DNA from: Heliomarina baculiformis
Lineage (GTDB): Bacteria; Pseudomonadota; Alphaproteobacteria; Rhodobacterales; Rhodobacteraceae
Direction of reading: 5' to 3'
DNA length: 64,000 nt
NCBI RefSeq assembly: GCF_019966545.1
Contig: NZ_JAIMIC010000001.1
Location: 62,001-126,000 of the forward strand
Position 1 is the stretch's first letter; every line of letters begins with the position of its first letter. The translations under genes and the position numbers were made by a program. A model generated the notes under the pieces. That model was given only the letters and a program-made list of their open reading frames with translations, had not been told where the DNA came from and did no database searches. Shown piece after piece: positions 1 through 8,256 of this stretch.

Positions 1-1652
1 CCAAGGGCGGAAAAATCGTCTTCGGCAACACTGGCGGTTTCGATTCACTCAATCCGTTCGTCTCGAAAGGCACTTCGCCCTGGCAAATGCGTTTCTGGAG
101 CTACGAGTCCCTCATGGGGCGATCCTGGGACGAACCTTTCACCCTTTACGGTCTTCTTGCCGAATCGATAGAAACGCCGCCCGACCGGTCATGGGTCGAA
201 TTCACCCTCCGCCCCGAGGCTCGATTCTCGGATGGCAGCCCCGTGACCGTCGAAGATGTGATCTGGTCTTATGAAATCCTCGGCGAGGAAGGACACCTGC
301 GCTATCAGGGTTTTGCCGATCAGGTCGAAAGCATGGAGCAGACCGGCCCGCGCAGCCTGCGCATCACCTTCAATCGCGACGACCGTGAGTTGGCGCTCTT
401 GGCCGGGATGCGCCCGATCCTCAAGAAAGCGCAATGGGAGGGCAAGGACTTCGCCAATGCGCCGCTCTCGGAAATTCCCATCGGTACAGGCCCTTACGTG
501 GTGTCCGATTATCAGGCCGGGCGTCAGGTCCGGCTGGAACGCAACCCGGACTACTGGGGCAAGGATGTCCCGTTCCGACGCGGCACGATGAATTTCGACG
601 AGATGGATATCGAATTCTTTGGCGATGGCGCGGTGCTCTTCGAAGCGTTCAAGGCCGGCACCCTGACGGTCGAGCGCGAATACAACGCCGAGAAATGGAA
701 CAGCCAGTACGATTTCCCCGCGATCCAGCGCGGCGATGTCATCAAGACCGAGATCAGGCATGGCCGCCCGACCGGCATGACCGGCTTTGTGATGAACACC
801 CGTCGCGCGCCGCTGGATGACTGGCGCGTGCGCGAGGCGCTGCTGCTGGCCTTCAATTTCGAGTTCATCAACGACACGATGACCGGCGGCGAACAGGCCC
901 GCATCCACTCCTATTTCGACAACTCCGAACTTGGGATGCGCCCCGGCCCAGCCGAAGGGCGCGTGCGCGAAATCCTGATGCCCTTTGCCGACAGCCTGCT
1001 GCCCGGCGCGCTTGAAGGATACGAGATGCCCGTCTCGGACGGCACCGCCCGCAACCGGTCGAACCTGCGCAAGGCCGCGGCCCTGCTGCAAGAGGCCGGC
1101 TGGGGTGTCGAAAACGGCCGCCGCGTCAATGCCGACGGTCAGCCGATGCATTTCAACGTCCTGCTGCGTCAGGGCGATACGCAGAACAGCTCGATCATGG
1201 ATCTTTACGTTCGTGCGCTGGAACGGCTTGGGATCTCCGTGCGGGTCGATCTGGTGGACAATGCGCAATACACGGCGCGGGAATCCGAGCAGGATTTCGA
1301 CATCACCTCGTTCCGCCGTGACCTGTCCCTGTCGCCGGGGAACGAGCAGCGACTTTACTGGGGCAGCAATACCGCCGACCGCCCCGGCACGCGAAACCTG
1401 ATGGGGGTCGAGTCGCCCGCGCTGGACGCAGCAATCGACGCGATGCTGGTATCTGAAACGCGCGAGGATTTCATCTCGGCCGCCCGCGCGCTTGATCGGA
1501 TCCTGACCAGCGGACGCTATGTCATCCCGCTCTGGCAATATGACGTGGACCGGATAGCCCATGCGAAGGAGTTGAAATTCCCCGACTATACGCCGGTTTA
1601 CGGCGACAGGCCCGGCTTTTTGCCCGAGGTCTGGTGGTACGCCGAAGACTGA
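1..1652 (+). CDS. ABC transporter family 5 solute-binding protein (5' truncated)
   Basis: Periplasmic peptide/oligopeptide-type (SBP_bac_5) binding protein that would deliver its ligand to an ABC permease. The reading frame is open from base 3 to the stop, so the signal peptide and true start lie before the window; the first visible residues are KGGKIVFGNTGGFDSLNPFV. Family features are the early LxPEARFSDGSPVTVEDVIWS segment, the IGTGPYVVSDYQAGRQVRLERNPDYWG segment near one third of the protein, and a C-terminal tail ending in RPGFLPEVWWY, as in the YejA-like branch. The permease and ATPase genes are not visible downstream, so they would have to be upstream. Ligand unknown; peptides or a small oligomer are the family norm. 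Confidence 0.9.
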   Translation, partial: KGGKIVFGNTGGFDSLNPFVSKGTSPWQMRFWSYESLMGRSWDEPFTLYGLLAESIETPPDRSWVEFTLRPEARFSDGSPVTVEDVIWSYEILGEEGHLRYQGFADQVESMEQTGPRSLRITFNRDDRELALLAGMRPILKKAQWEGKDFANAPLSEIPIGTGPYVVSDYQAGRQVRLERNPDYWGKDVPFRRGTMNFDEMDIEFFGDGAVLFEAFKAGTLTVEREYNAEKWNSQYDFPAIQRGDVIKTEIRHGRPTGMTGFVMNTRRAPLDDWRVREALLLAFNFEFINDTMTGGEQARIHSYFDNSELGMRPGPAEGRVREILMPFADSLLPGALEGYEMPVSDGTARNRSNLRKAAALLQEAGWGVENGRRVNADGQPMHFNVLLRQGDTQNSSIMDLYVRALERLGISVRVDLVDNAQYTARESEQDFDITSFRRDLSLSPGNEQRLYWGSNTADRPGTRNLMGVESPALDAAIDAMLVSETREDFISAARALDRILTSGRYVIPLWQYDVDRIAHAKELKFPDYTPVYGDRPGFLPEVWWYAED

Positions 1653-1762
1653 CGCGGCCACCGGTTCGGCAAGGAATTGCCCTGCGACATTTGACCACAC
1701 CCAGCACCACCGAAGGTACGTTAGCGTAAACTATCTTCTGCGGCACTGGGGAGGTCACCGTG

Positions 1763-2008
1763 ATGAGGATGCAATGGGCTGAAATAGCCAGTGACTGGTG
1801 TATGTGGTCTGAACGAATTCATCATAGGTTTCCGCACCTCGATTCCGAGCAGATGAACCTGCTCTATCGGGACCGGAAATCGTTCGAGGCACATCTTGCC
1901 GCGACCCATAACCTTTCCCTGATCGAGGCACGCGAGGAAATCGACGATTTCCTCTATGTCGAAACACTTGCACGCGAGCTGTCCGGCATTTCGTCCCGGA
2001 TGCAATAG
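1763..2008 (+). CDS. small conserved-looking protein, unknown function
   Basis: An 81-residue protein (MRMQWAEIASDWCMWSER...) rich in Trp, His and acidic residues, with no signal peptide or membrane segment. A strong Shine-Dalgarno GGGGAGG at 1748-1754 lies 8 bases before ATG 1763; a GTG at 1760 is the alternative start. It ends one base before the stop of the convergent XRE regulator. Good ribosome site, even codon use and tight packing argue that it is real. I recognise no domain; the predicted fold is mostly helical. Confidence 0.6.
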   Translation: MRMQWAEIASDWCMWSERIHHRFPHLDSEQMNLLYRDRKSFEAHLAATHNLSLIEAREEIDDFLYVETLARELSGISSRMQ

Positions 2009-2009
2009 C

Positions 2010-2633
2010 TCAGCTTAGCGACGTCACCCACAGGATCGTCGCGTCCTCGGGGCTGACCGAGATCACGTTATGCCCCATCGTTGCGTCGTAATAGGCGCTG
2101 TCACCGCGCCGCATTTCGATGACTTCGTAGAATTCAGTGTAAAGCCGGATCACCCCGGTCAGTACGTACAGAAACTCTTCGCCATCGTGACGCACCCAGC
2201 CGTCGAACTCCTTCATCGAGCGCGCGCGCACCCGGGTGCGATAGGGCAACATCTGCTTCTTGGTCAGGCTGTCGGCCAGAAGCTTGTGCTCGTAGGTCGC
2301 CGTGGCCAGCGGCTGTCCATCGTCTGACTTGGTCACCGCCATGCGCCCGTTCACCTGATCGCGCTGGGGCGGCGTGAACAGTTGCGGTACCGAAATCTGC
2401 AAGCCGGTCGCCAGCTTTTTCAACGCGTCATAGGTGGGCGACATCTGCCCGTTCTCGATCTTGGACAGGGTCGACCGCGCCAGCCCGGCCTGATTGGCGG
2501 CCTGTTCCAGCGTCCAGTCCCGTTCCTTGCGCAGCTCGCGCACCCGCGCCCCAAGATCGAGCGGTTCGGCTTCGATTTCCGCGCCCGACGCGTGGGCAAT
2601 CTGAATCAGGGATTTCGGGTCTTTCGGTGTCAT
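2010..2633 (-). CDS. XRE-family transcriptional regulator with C-terminal cupin
   Basis: A 207-residue regulator. Residues about 28-85 form an XRE helix-turn-helix (LGARVRELRKERDWTLEQAA, then LARSTLSKIENGQMSPTYDAL). Residues about 130-205 form a single cupin_2 barrel (WVRHDGEEFLYVLTGVIRLY and RRGDSAYYDATMGHNVISVS) that would bind a small effector. This HTH-cupin architecture usually controls a neighbouring uptake or catabolic gene. It is divergent from the AMP-forming ligase at 2709, with only about 75 bases between starts, so that ligase operon is the likely target. The effector is not predictable from sequence. Confidence 0.88.
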   Translation of the reverse strand: MTPKDPKSLIQIAHASGAEIEAEPLDLGARVRELRKERDWTLEQAANQAGLARSTLSKIENGQMSPTYDALKKLATGLQISVPQLFTPPQRDQVNGRMAVTKSDDGQPLATATYEHKLLADSLTKKQMLPYRTRVRARSMKEFDGWVRHDGEEFLYVLTGVIRLYTEFYEVIEMRRGDSAYYDATMGHNVISVSPEDATILWVTSLS

Positions 2634-2708
2634 GGAAATGCTATAGGCCTGCGATCAAAGGCTTGCAACGGCGCTTGCATGCCCGCAGGCACCGGGCTAG
2701 CCAGCGCC

Positions 2709-4226
2709 ATGCTTTCGATTTTCGACAAAGGCGCCTTTGCGCCCTGCCCCGCTCCTTTCAACATGGCCGCCCATGTGCTGGCCCGCGCACCCAAACTGGC
2801 GGACAAGGTCGCGCTTTCGGTGCTGGGGCCCGCCCGATCGACTGACTGGACATATGGCGCGCTCGAAGCCGCCGTGCGCGGCACCGGCACCGGCCTGCTT
2901 GAGGCTGGCATCGCACCCGGTGATATCGTTCTCATGCGGCTGGGCAATACGTTCGATTTCCCGATTGCCTACCTTGGCGCGATTGCCGCCGGGATCATCC
3001 CGGTGCCGACCTCGTCGCAACTGACCGAGCGCGAGACGCAGAAGATCGTCGATGACCTGAAACCGGCGGCCATCCTGCTGGACCCCGAGGTCGCCTGTCC
3101 GCCGCACCCCAACCGCATCACGCTCGACGGGTTGCGCGAGATGCGGGACCTGCCGCCCTGCGCCTATGCGATGGGCGATCCAGAGCGGCTTGGCTATATC
3201 GTCTATACCTCCGGCACCTCGGGCAATCCCCGCGCCGTGGCCCATGCCCATCGCGCGATCTGGGCTCGAAAGATGATGCATGATGGCTGGTATGCCCTGC
3301 GCGAGGATGACCGGCTGCTGCATGCGGGCGCGTTCAACTGGACCTATACGCTTGGCACCGGGCTGATGGACCCCTGGACCATTGGCGCGACCGCTTTGAT
3401 CCCCGAACCCGGCACCGATCCGGCCCATCTGCCGTTGCGTCTGCGCCACCACAAAGCGAGTATTTTTGCAGCCGCGCCGGGCGTTTACCGCAAGTTCCTC
3501 AAGGACAACGCGCCGCTGAACCTGCCAGAATTGCGCCACGGGCTAAGCGCTGGAGAAAAGCTCTCACCCAGCTTGTCCGCCGCCTGGACGAGTGCCACCG
3601 GATGCGGGCTCTACGAGGCCTACGGCATGTCGGAATGTTCGACCTTCATCTCATCAAGTCCCGATCATCCGGCTCGCGGACAGGCGCTTGGCCAGCCTCA
3701 ACAGGGGCGCAAGGTCGCCATCCTCGGCCCCGGCGGGCCGGTGGATCAGGGCGCGCCGGGCACCATTGCCGTTCACCGCAGCGACCCCGGTCTGATGCTC
3801 GGATACCTGAACGCTCCGGAAGAAACCGAGGCTCGCATGCAGGGTGACTGGTTCCTGACCGGTGATCAGGGCGCAATGGCTGCGGACGGGCAGATCACCT
3901 ATCTGGGTCGCGACGACGACATGATGAACGCGGGCGGCTACCGGGTCTCTCCGCTCGAAGTCGAAGCGGCGCTGACCGGTTTTCCCGGCATCGACATGGT
4001 CGGCGTCACGGATGTCGAGATCAAGCAGGATACCCGCATCATCGTGGCATTCTACGCAGGCCCCGCCGAGATCGACGAACAAGCGCTGCGTGACTTTGCA
4101 GAACAGACGCTTGCGCGCTATAAACAACCCCGTGCCTTTGTTTACCTGCCTGAAATGCCCACCGGGGCGAATGGCAAATTGCTGCGTCGCGCCCTGAAAC
4201 CGTATTTTGAAAGCACTGCCTCATGA
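2709..4226 (+). CDS. AMP-forming acyl-CoA synthetase/ligase
   Basis: A 505-residue ANL-superfamily enzyme that adenylates a carboxylic acid with ATP and transfers it to CoA. Motifs in order: YIVYTSGTSGNPRAVAHAH (P-loop A3, with Arg-Ala in place of the usual Lys-Gly), YEAYGMSECS (A5), WFLTGDQG (A7), YLGRDDDMMNAGGYRVSP (A8 hinge) and PTGANGKLLRR (A10, catalytic Lys in GK). ATG 2709 is chosen; ATG 2679 would add ten residues. The stop overlaps the next gene (ATGA), so translation is coupled to the FrnE-like gene. The divergent XRE-cupin gene is the likely regulator. Substrate unknown; a short or aromatic acid is possible. Confidence 0.85.
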   Translation: MLSIFDKGAFAPCPAPFNMAAHVLARAPKLADKVALSVLGPARSTDWTYGALEAAVRGTGTGLLEAGIAPGDIVLMRLGNTFDFPIAYLGAIAAGIIPVPTSSQLTERETQKIVDDLKPAAILLDPEVACPPHPNRITLDGLREMRDLPPCAYAMGDPERLGYIVYTSGTSGNPRAVAHAHRAIWARKMMHDGWYALREDDRLLHAGAFNWTYTLGTGLMDPWTIGATALIPEPGTDPAHLPLRLRHHKASIFAAAPGVYRKFLKDNAPLNLPELRHGLSAGEKLSPSLSAAWTSATGCGLYEAYGMSECSTFISSSPDHPARGQALGQPQQGRKVAILGPGGPVDQGAPGTIAVHRSDPGLMLGYLNAPEETEARMQGDWFLTGDQGAMAADGQITYLGRDDDMMNAGGYRVSPLEVEAALTGFPGIDMVGVTDVEIKQDTRIIVAFYAGPAEIDEQALRDFAEQTLARYKQPRAFVYLPEMPTGANGKLLRRALKPYFESTAS

Positions 4227-4873
4227 GTGAAAAAACAGTTGCCCTCGACATCCTGTCCGACCCGATCTGCCCTTGGTGCTATATCGGCAAGGCCCATCTC
4301 GAGACGGCTCTGGCGGCAACGCCCGATCATCCCTTTGTGATCCAGTGGCACCCGTTCCAGCTTAACCCCGAGATGCCAGCCGAAGGCATGGACCGGCGCG
4401 CCTATCTCGAAGCCAAGTTCGGCGGCAAGGAAGGTGCAATCAAGGCCTATGCGCCCGTCGTGGAGCATGCGGAAAAAGCAGGGCTGAACATTAATTTCGA
4501 AGGTATCGCACGTACCCCCAACACGCTGGATGCGCACCGGCTGATCCACTGGGCAGGGATCGAGCGCAAACAGAACGAGGCGGTCAACGCGCTATTCAAC
4601 GCCTATTTCGTCGAAGGCCGCGATATCGGAGATGCCGAAGTTCTGAGCGATATCGCCGACATGATCGGCATGGACGCCTCGGTCGTAAGCAAGCTGCTGG
4701 CATCCGACGCCGACCGCGATGACATCTCGCGCCGCGACAGCGAGGCACGCTCGATGGGCGTCACCTCGGTGCCCACCTTTATCGTGGCAGGCAAACACGC
4801 GGTTCCGGGCGCCCAGCCGCCGGATCTCTGGCAGAACGTCATCTCGGAACTTAAGGAACAGCTCGACGCATGA
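4223..4873 (+). CDS. DsbA-family oxidoreductase, FrnE-type
   Basis: A 216-residue cytosolic thioredoxin-fold protein without a signal peptide. The redox motif CPWC lies in LDILSDPICPWCYIGKAHLE near residues 14-17, followed by the long helical insertion typical of FrnE/2-hydroxychromene-2-carboxylate isomerase relatives, and the cis-Pro loop GVTSVPTFIVAGKHAVPGAQ near residues 172-191. FrnE-like proteins act as disulfide reductases or isomerases in stress defence or polyketide maturation. It overlaps the ligase upstream by ATGA and the channel gene downstream by ATGA. Confidence 0.88.
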   Translation: MSEKTVALDILSDPICPWCYIGKAHLETALAATPDHPFVIQWHPFQLNPEMPAEGMDRRAYLEAKFGGKEGAIKAYAPVVEHAEKAGLNINFEGIARTPNTLDAHRLIHWAGIERKQNEAVNALFNAYFVEGRDIGDAEVLSDIADMIGMDASVVSKLLASDADRDDISRRDSEARSMGVTSVPTFIVAGKHAVPGAQPPDLWQNVISELKEQLDA

Positions 4874-5208
4874 GACCGATCAGTGCCGCCACACTGATCG
4901 TAAGTCTGACGACAGTTGTGGCGGCGGGCACGGTCTTTTTTCACTTCATCGAAAGCTGGAGCTGGCTCGATTCCTATTTCTTCACCGTCGTCACCATTTC
5001 CACGGTCGGCTACGGTGAACTGGTGCCGCAGACGCCCGTCGGCAAGATCGGCACCACGGTCATTATCTTTTTCGGCCTTGGGATTTTCGCGATGGCGATC
5101 CAGCAATTCGCGGAATACCACATGCTGATCCGGACGCGCCGCCGTCGCAACAAGCTGTCGTCGAAAAACATCGAAATCGCCGAAAACGACGACACCGACC
5201 GGGGTTAA
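4870..5208 (+). CDS. two-TM potassium channel subunit (mini K+ channel)
   Basis: A 112-residue membrane protein with the minimal pore-domain layout: first helix about residues 5-28, re-entrant pore loop with selectivity filter TVGYGE (in FFTVVTISTVGYGELVP), second helix about 60-85, then a short basic and acidic cytoplasmic tail with no RCK or cyclic-nucleotide domain. It would assemble as a homotetramer in the inner membrane. The start overlaps the stop of the FrnE-like gene by four bases (ATGA), so it is translationally coupled to a redox gene, which is an unexpected partner. Gating cannot be inferred. Confidence 0.85.
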   Translation: MRPISAATLIVSLTTVVAAGTVFFHFIESWSWLDSYFFTVVTISTVGYGELVPQTPVGKIGTTVIIFFGLGIFAMAIQQFAEYHMLIRTRRRRNKLSSKNIEIAENDDTDRG

Positions 5209-5304
5209 GAAAACTTTTCCGCACGGACACGCAGAATTGCCCCGCCGGCCATATGGTCCCCCTCGAAATTACATGCTACCGGCACGTACCTGAAGGAGTC
5301 ACCC

Positions 5305-6543
5305 ATGTCCCGCATGTCACGGCCAGAATTCATCGCGCTGATCGCGATGATGTTTGCAACTATCGCTTTCTCCGTCGATGCCATGCTCCCGGCGCTGCCC
5401 GAGATCAGTGAAGAACTCAGCCCGCTTGATCCCAACCGCGCCACGCTGATCATTACCGCATTCTTGGCTGGCATGGGGATCGGCACTTTTTTTGTCGGCC
5501 CGATGTCCGATGCGATGGGCCGCAAGCCGGTGATTGTCGGGGGCGCGGCCGTATATATCGTCGGCGCGGCCGTGGCCGGCACGGCTGAATCGCTTGAACT
5601 GGTGGTCGCCGCGCGGCTGTTGCAGGGCATCGGCGCTGCCGGTCCGCGGGTCGTAGCCATGGCGATCATGCGGGACATGTACAGCGGGCGCGTCATGGCG
5701 CGGATGCTCTCTATCGCCATGTCGATCTTTGTGATCTTTCCCGCGCTCGCCCCGATGATCGGCACCGGCATCATCTACCTGTTCAACTGGCGCGCGATCT
5801 TCGGGGCTTTTGTGCTTTTCTCGGCAGTTTCTGTCACATGGCTGCTGATCCGCCTGCCGGAATCCTTGCCCCCCGAAGCACGCCGCCCGATGCGTCTGCC
5901 CCTGATGTTCGGCGCCGTGCGCGAAATGGTCTCGCATCCGATGGTGCGGCTGTCGATCGTCGTCCAGACGCTCTGCCTTTCGATGATGTTCGCGATGATC
6001 GCCTCGGTTCAGCCGGTCTATGACCTGATCTACAACCGCAACGACGAATTCCCCTTCTGGTTCGCCGGTGTCGCGTTGGTTGCGGGTTGCGCGAGCATCC
6101 TCAACGCCTCGCTGGTGGAACGGCTTGGCATGCGCAAGCTGGTCACATGGACGCTAGCCGTCGAAATCCTGATGTCCATCGTGATGATCGTTGAATACGG
6201 GCTCGACCTGCCGGAATCCGTCGCCTTCGGCTTTTTCGTGTTTTGGCAGGCAACCGTGTTCTTCATGGTCGGCACCGCGATGGGCAACCTGAACGCGCTG
6301 GCGATGGAGCCGATGGGCCATATCGCGGGCATGGCCGCCTCGGTCATCGGGGCAATTTCGACCGTGCTCGGATCTATCATCGCCTCGCCTATCGGCCTGA
6401 TGTTCAACGGCTCCATCCTGCCGCTGGCGCTGGGAATTTTCGTGCTCTCGACGCTTGGGTTCCTGCTGATGCTGCGCATGAGCAAGCTGGAAAGAACATT
6501 GACAGCAAAGCCACCCATGGCGGAACATGCGCAAAAGGCGTGA
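5305..6543 (+). CDS. MFS drug/metabolite efflux transporter, Bcr/CflA-like
   Basis: A 412-residue major facilitator with about 12 hydrophobic segments. It shows motif A between TM2 and TM3 (GPMSDAMGRKPVIVGG), the RLLQGIGAAGPRVVAMAIMRD segment of TM4 and the antiporter-type stretch ALAPMIGTGIIYLFNWRAIF in TM5, matching drug:H+ antiporter-1 / Bcr-CflA pumps. Shine-Dalgarno AAGGAG precedes ATG 5305. The next gene (TPR protein) follows after a few bases, suggesting co-transcription. Substrate unknown. Confidence 0.88.
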   Translation: MSRMSRPEFIALIAMMFATIAFSVDAMLPALPEISEELSPLDPNRATLIITAFLAGMGIGTFFVGPMSDAMGRKPVIVGGAAVYIVGAAVAGTAESLELVVAARLLQGIGAAGPRVVAMAIMRDMYSGRVMARMLSIAMSIFVIFPALAPMIGTGIIYLFNWRAIFGAFVLFSAVSVTWLLIRLPESLPPEARRPMRLPLMFGAVREMVSHPMVRLSIVVQTLCLSMMFAMIASVQPVYDLIYNRNDEFPFWFAGVALVAGCASILNASLVERLGMRKLVTWTLAVEILMSIVMIVEYGLDLPESVAFGFFVFWQATVFFMVGTAMGNLNALAMEPMGHIAGMAASVIGAISTVLGSIIASPIGLMFNGSILPLALGIFVLSTLGFLLMLRMSKLERTLTAKPPMAEHAQKA

Positions 6544-6552
6544 GGATTGACC

Positions 6553-8226
6553 ATGACCGATGAAGATTACGGTTACGATCTCGGAACTTACAGCCTGCCG
6601 GTCCGCGCGGCGACACCCGAGGCGCAGCGATGGTTCGATCGGGGCCTGAACTGGACCTACGGCTTCAACCACGAGGAAGCCGTCGTCTGTTTCAAGAAAG
6701 CCATCGCCCATGATCCGGGCTGCGCCATGGCGCACTGGGGCGTCGCCTATGCCACGGGGCCCAATTACAACATGCCATGGGAGCTTTTCGATGAGAAATC
6801 CAGGGCAGAGGCGCTGGCCATCGCCTATGACGCCACGCAAGTCGCGCTGGAGCTCTGCAAGGACGGCCCCGCCCATGAAAAGGCGCTGATCTCCGCGCTT
6901 GCCGCCCGCTATCCTGAACGCGACCCTGTCGAGGATATGGAGGCTTGGAACCACGACTTTGCCGATGAGATGGCAAAGGTCCATGCGGCGATGCCCGACC
7001 AGCCCGATATCCGGTCGATCTATGTCGAGTCGCTGATGAATCTCACGCCCTGGCAGATGTGGGACCTCGCCAATGCCTGCCCGGCCCCGGGGGCCGAAAC
7101 GGAAAAGGCGCAGGCGGTGCTCGAGGACGCGTTGGCCAATCATCCCGGCACCATGGAGCACCCGGGGCTGCTGCACCTCTACGTGCACCTGATGGAAATG
7201 TCGCCCTTCCCGGAAAAGGCTTTGTCCGCGGGGGATATCCTGCGCACGCTGGTGCCCGACGCGGGCCATCTGGTGCATATGCCGACCCATATCGACGTGC
7301 TCTGCGGCCATTACAAGGACGTGGTCTTCTGGAACCAAAAGGCCATCGAGGCCGACCTGAAGTATTTCAACCGCGAAGGCGCCTTCAACATCTACACCGG
7401 CTATCGCCAACACGACTACCACTTCGTCATTTACGGCGCGCTGTTCCTTGGCCAGATGGAACCGGCGCTCGAAGCCAATCGCGGCTTGCTCGCCACCACA
7501 CCCGAAGAGTTGCTGCGCGTCGAATCCCCGCCCATGGCCGATTTCTTTGAAAGCTACATGGCGATGGAGCCGCATATCCTCATCCGCTTCGGCCGCTGGG
7601 AAGAGCTGATCGCGATGAAGCCGCCCGAAGATTGCGAGATCTGGCAGACCTGCATTGCAACCGTGCATTACGGCCGCGCACTGGCTTTTGCCGCCCTGGG
7701 CCGCGTGGCCGAGGCAGAGGCCGAGGAGCAGGTGTTCCTGGACGCCGCCGCGCGGATCCCCGACTCCCGCCTGATGCACAATAATCGCGTTGTCGACCTC
7801 ATGGAGATTGCCAAGGCGATGCTGCGTGGGGAAATTGCCTATCGCAAGTCAGAGTTCGACGCGGCCTATGCCTTCCTGCGCAAGGCCATCGAGCTTGAAG
7901 ACAACCTGCCCTATGACGAACCCTGGGGCTGGATGCAGCCCGTACGCCATGCGCTTGGCGCGCTGCTTTTCGAACAGGGTCATGTGGCCGAGGCGGAGAA
8001 GGCCTACCGTGAGGATCTCGGACTTGGCGGACAGCTGAGCCGCGCCACAGTGCATCCGGATAATGTCTGGAGCCTCAAAGGCTTGTACGACTGTCTGAAA
8101 GCGCGCGGAGAGACGGTCGAGATCGTGCAGATCCGCCAGCGGCTGGACCTCGCGCTGGCCCGTGCCGACCGGCGTGTCGGGGCATCCTGTTTCTGCGCGC
8201 AGGCCGCCATGGCCATACCCGCCTAA
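6553..8226 (+). CDS. tetratricopeptide-repeat protein, TTC38-like
   Basis: A 557-residue soluble protein of helical repeats. The N-terminal segment GLNWTYGFNHEEAVVCFKKA followed by DPGCAMAHWGVAYATGPNYN is characteristic of a bacterial TPR family resembling eukaryotic TTC38. Further repeats include AFAALGRVAEAEAEEQVFLDAA and GALLFEQGHVAEAEKAYRED near the C-terminus. No signal peptide is seen. ATG 6553 is preceded by GAGG at 6542-6545; a TTG six bases upstream is the alternative. It is probably co-transcribed with the MFS gene. Biochemical role unknown; such proteins are usually scaffolds. Confidence 0.8.
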   Translation: MTDEDYGYDLGTYSLPVRAATPEAQRWFDRGLNWTYGFNHEEAVVCFKKAIAHDPGCAMAHWGVAYATGPNYNMPWELFDEKSRAEALAIAYDATQVALELCKDGPAHEKALISALAARYPERDPVEDMEAWNHDFADEMAKVHAAMPDQPDIRSIYVESLMNLTPWQMWDLANACPAPGAETEKAQAVLEDALANHPGTMEHPGLLHLYVHLMEMSPFPEKALSAGDILRTLVPDAGHLVHMPTHIDVLCGHYKDVVFWNQKAIEADLKYFNREGAFNIYTGYRQHDYHFVIYGALFLGQMEPALEANRGLLATTPEELLRVESPPMADFFESYMAMEPHILIRFGRWEELIAMKPPEDCEIWQTCIATVHYGRALAFAALGRVAEAEAEEQVFLDAAARIPDSRLMHNNRVVDLMEIAKAMLRGEIAYRKSEFDAAYAFLRKAIELEDNLPYDEPWGWMQPVRHALGALLFEQGHVAEAEKAYREDLGLGGQLSRATVHPDNVWSLKGLYDCLKARGETVEIVQIRQRLDLALARADRRVGASCFCAQAAMAIPA

Positions 8227-8244
8227 AATTCTGACCAGAATTTT
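8225..8244. terminator. bidirectional palindrome between convergent genes
   Basis: Perfect inverted repeat AAAATTCTG / CAGAATTTT with a 2-base centre. It overlaps the TAA stop of the TPR gene and lies 13 bases past the mfd stop on the other strand. The A and T tracts on both sides suit a short bidirectional terminator, although the stem is AT-rich and the loop is too tight for a classical one; a protein-binding palindrome is the alternative. Confidence 0.45.
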
Positions 8245-8256
8245 CTTGGCCCCGGA

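Noticed and set aside
2382-2708. N-terminal extension of the AMP ligase upstream to 2382
   Set aside because: It would overlap the XRE regulator on the other strand almost completely and adds 109 residues with no similarity to the ligase family.
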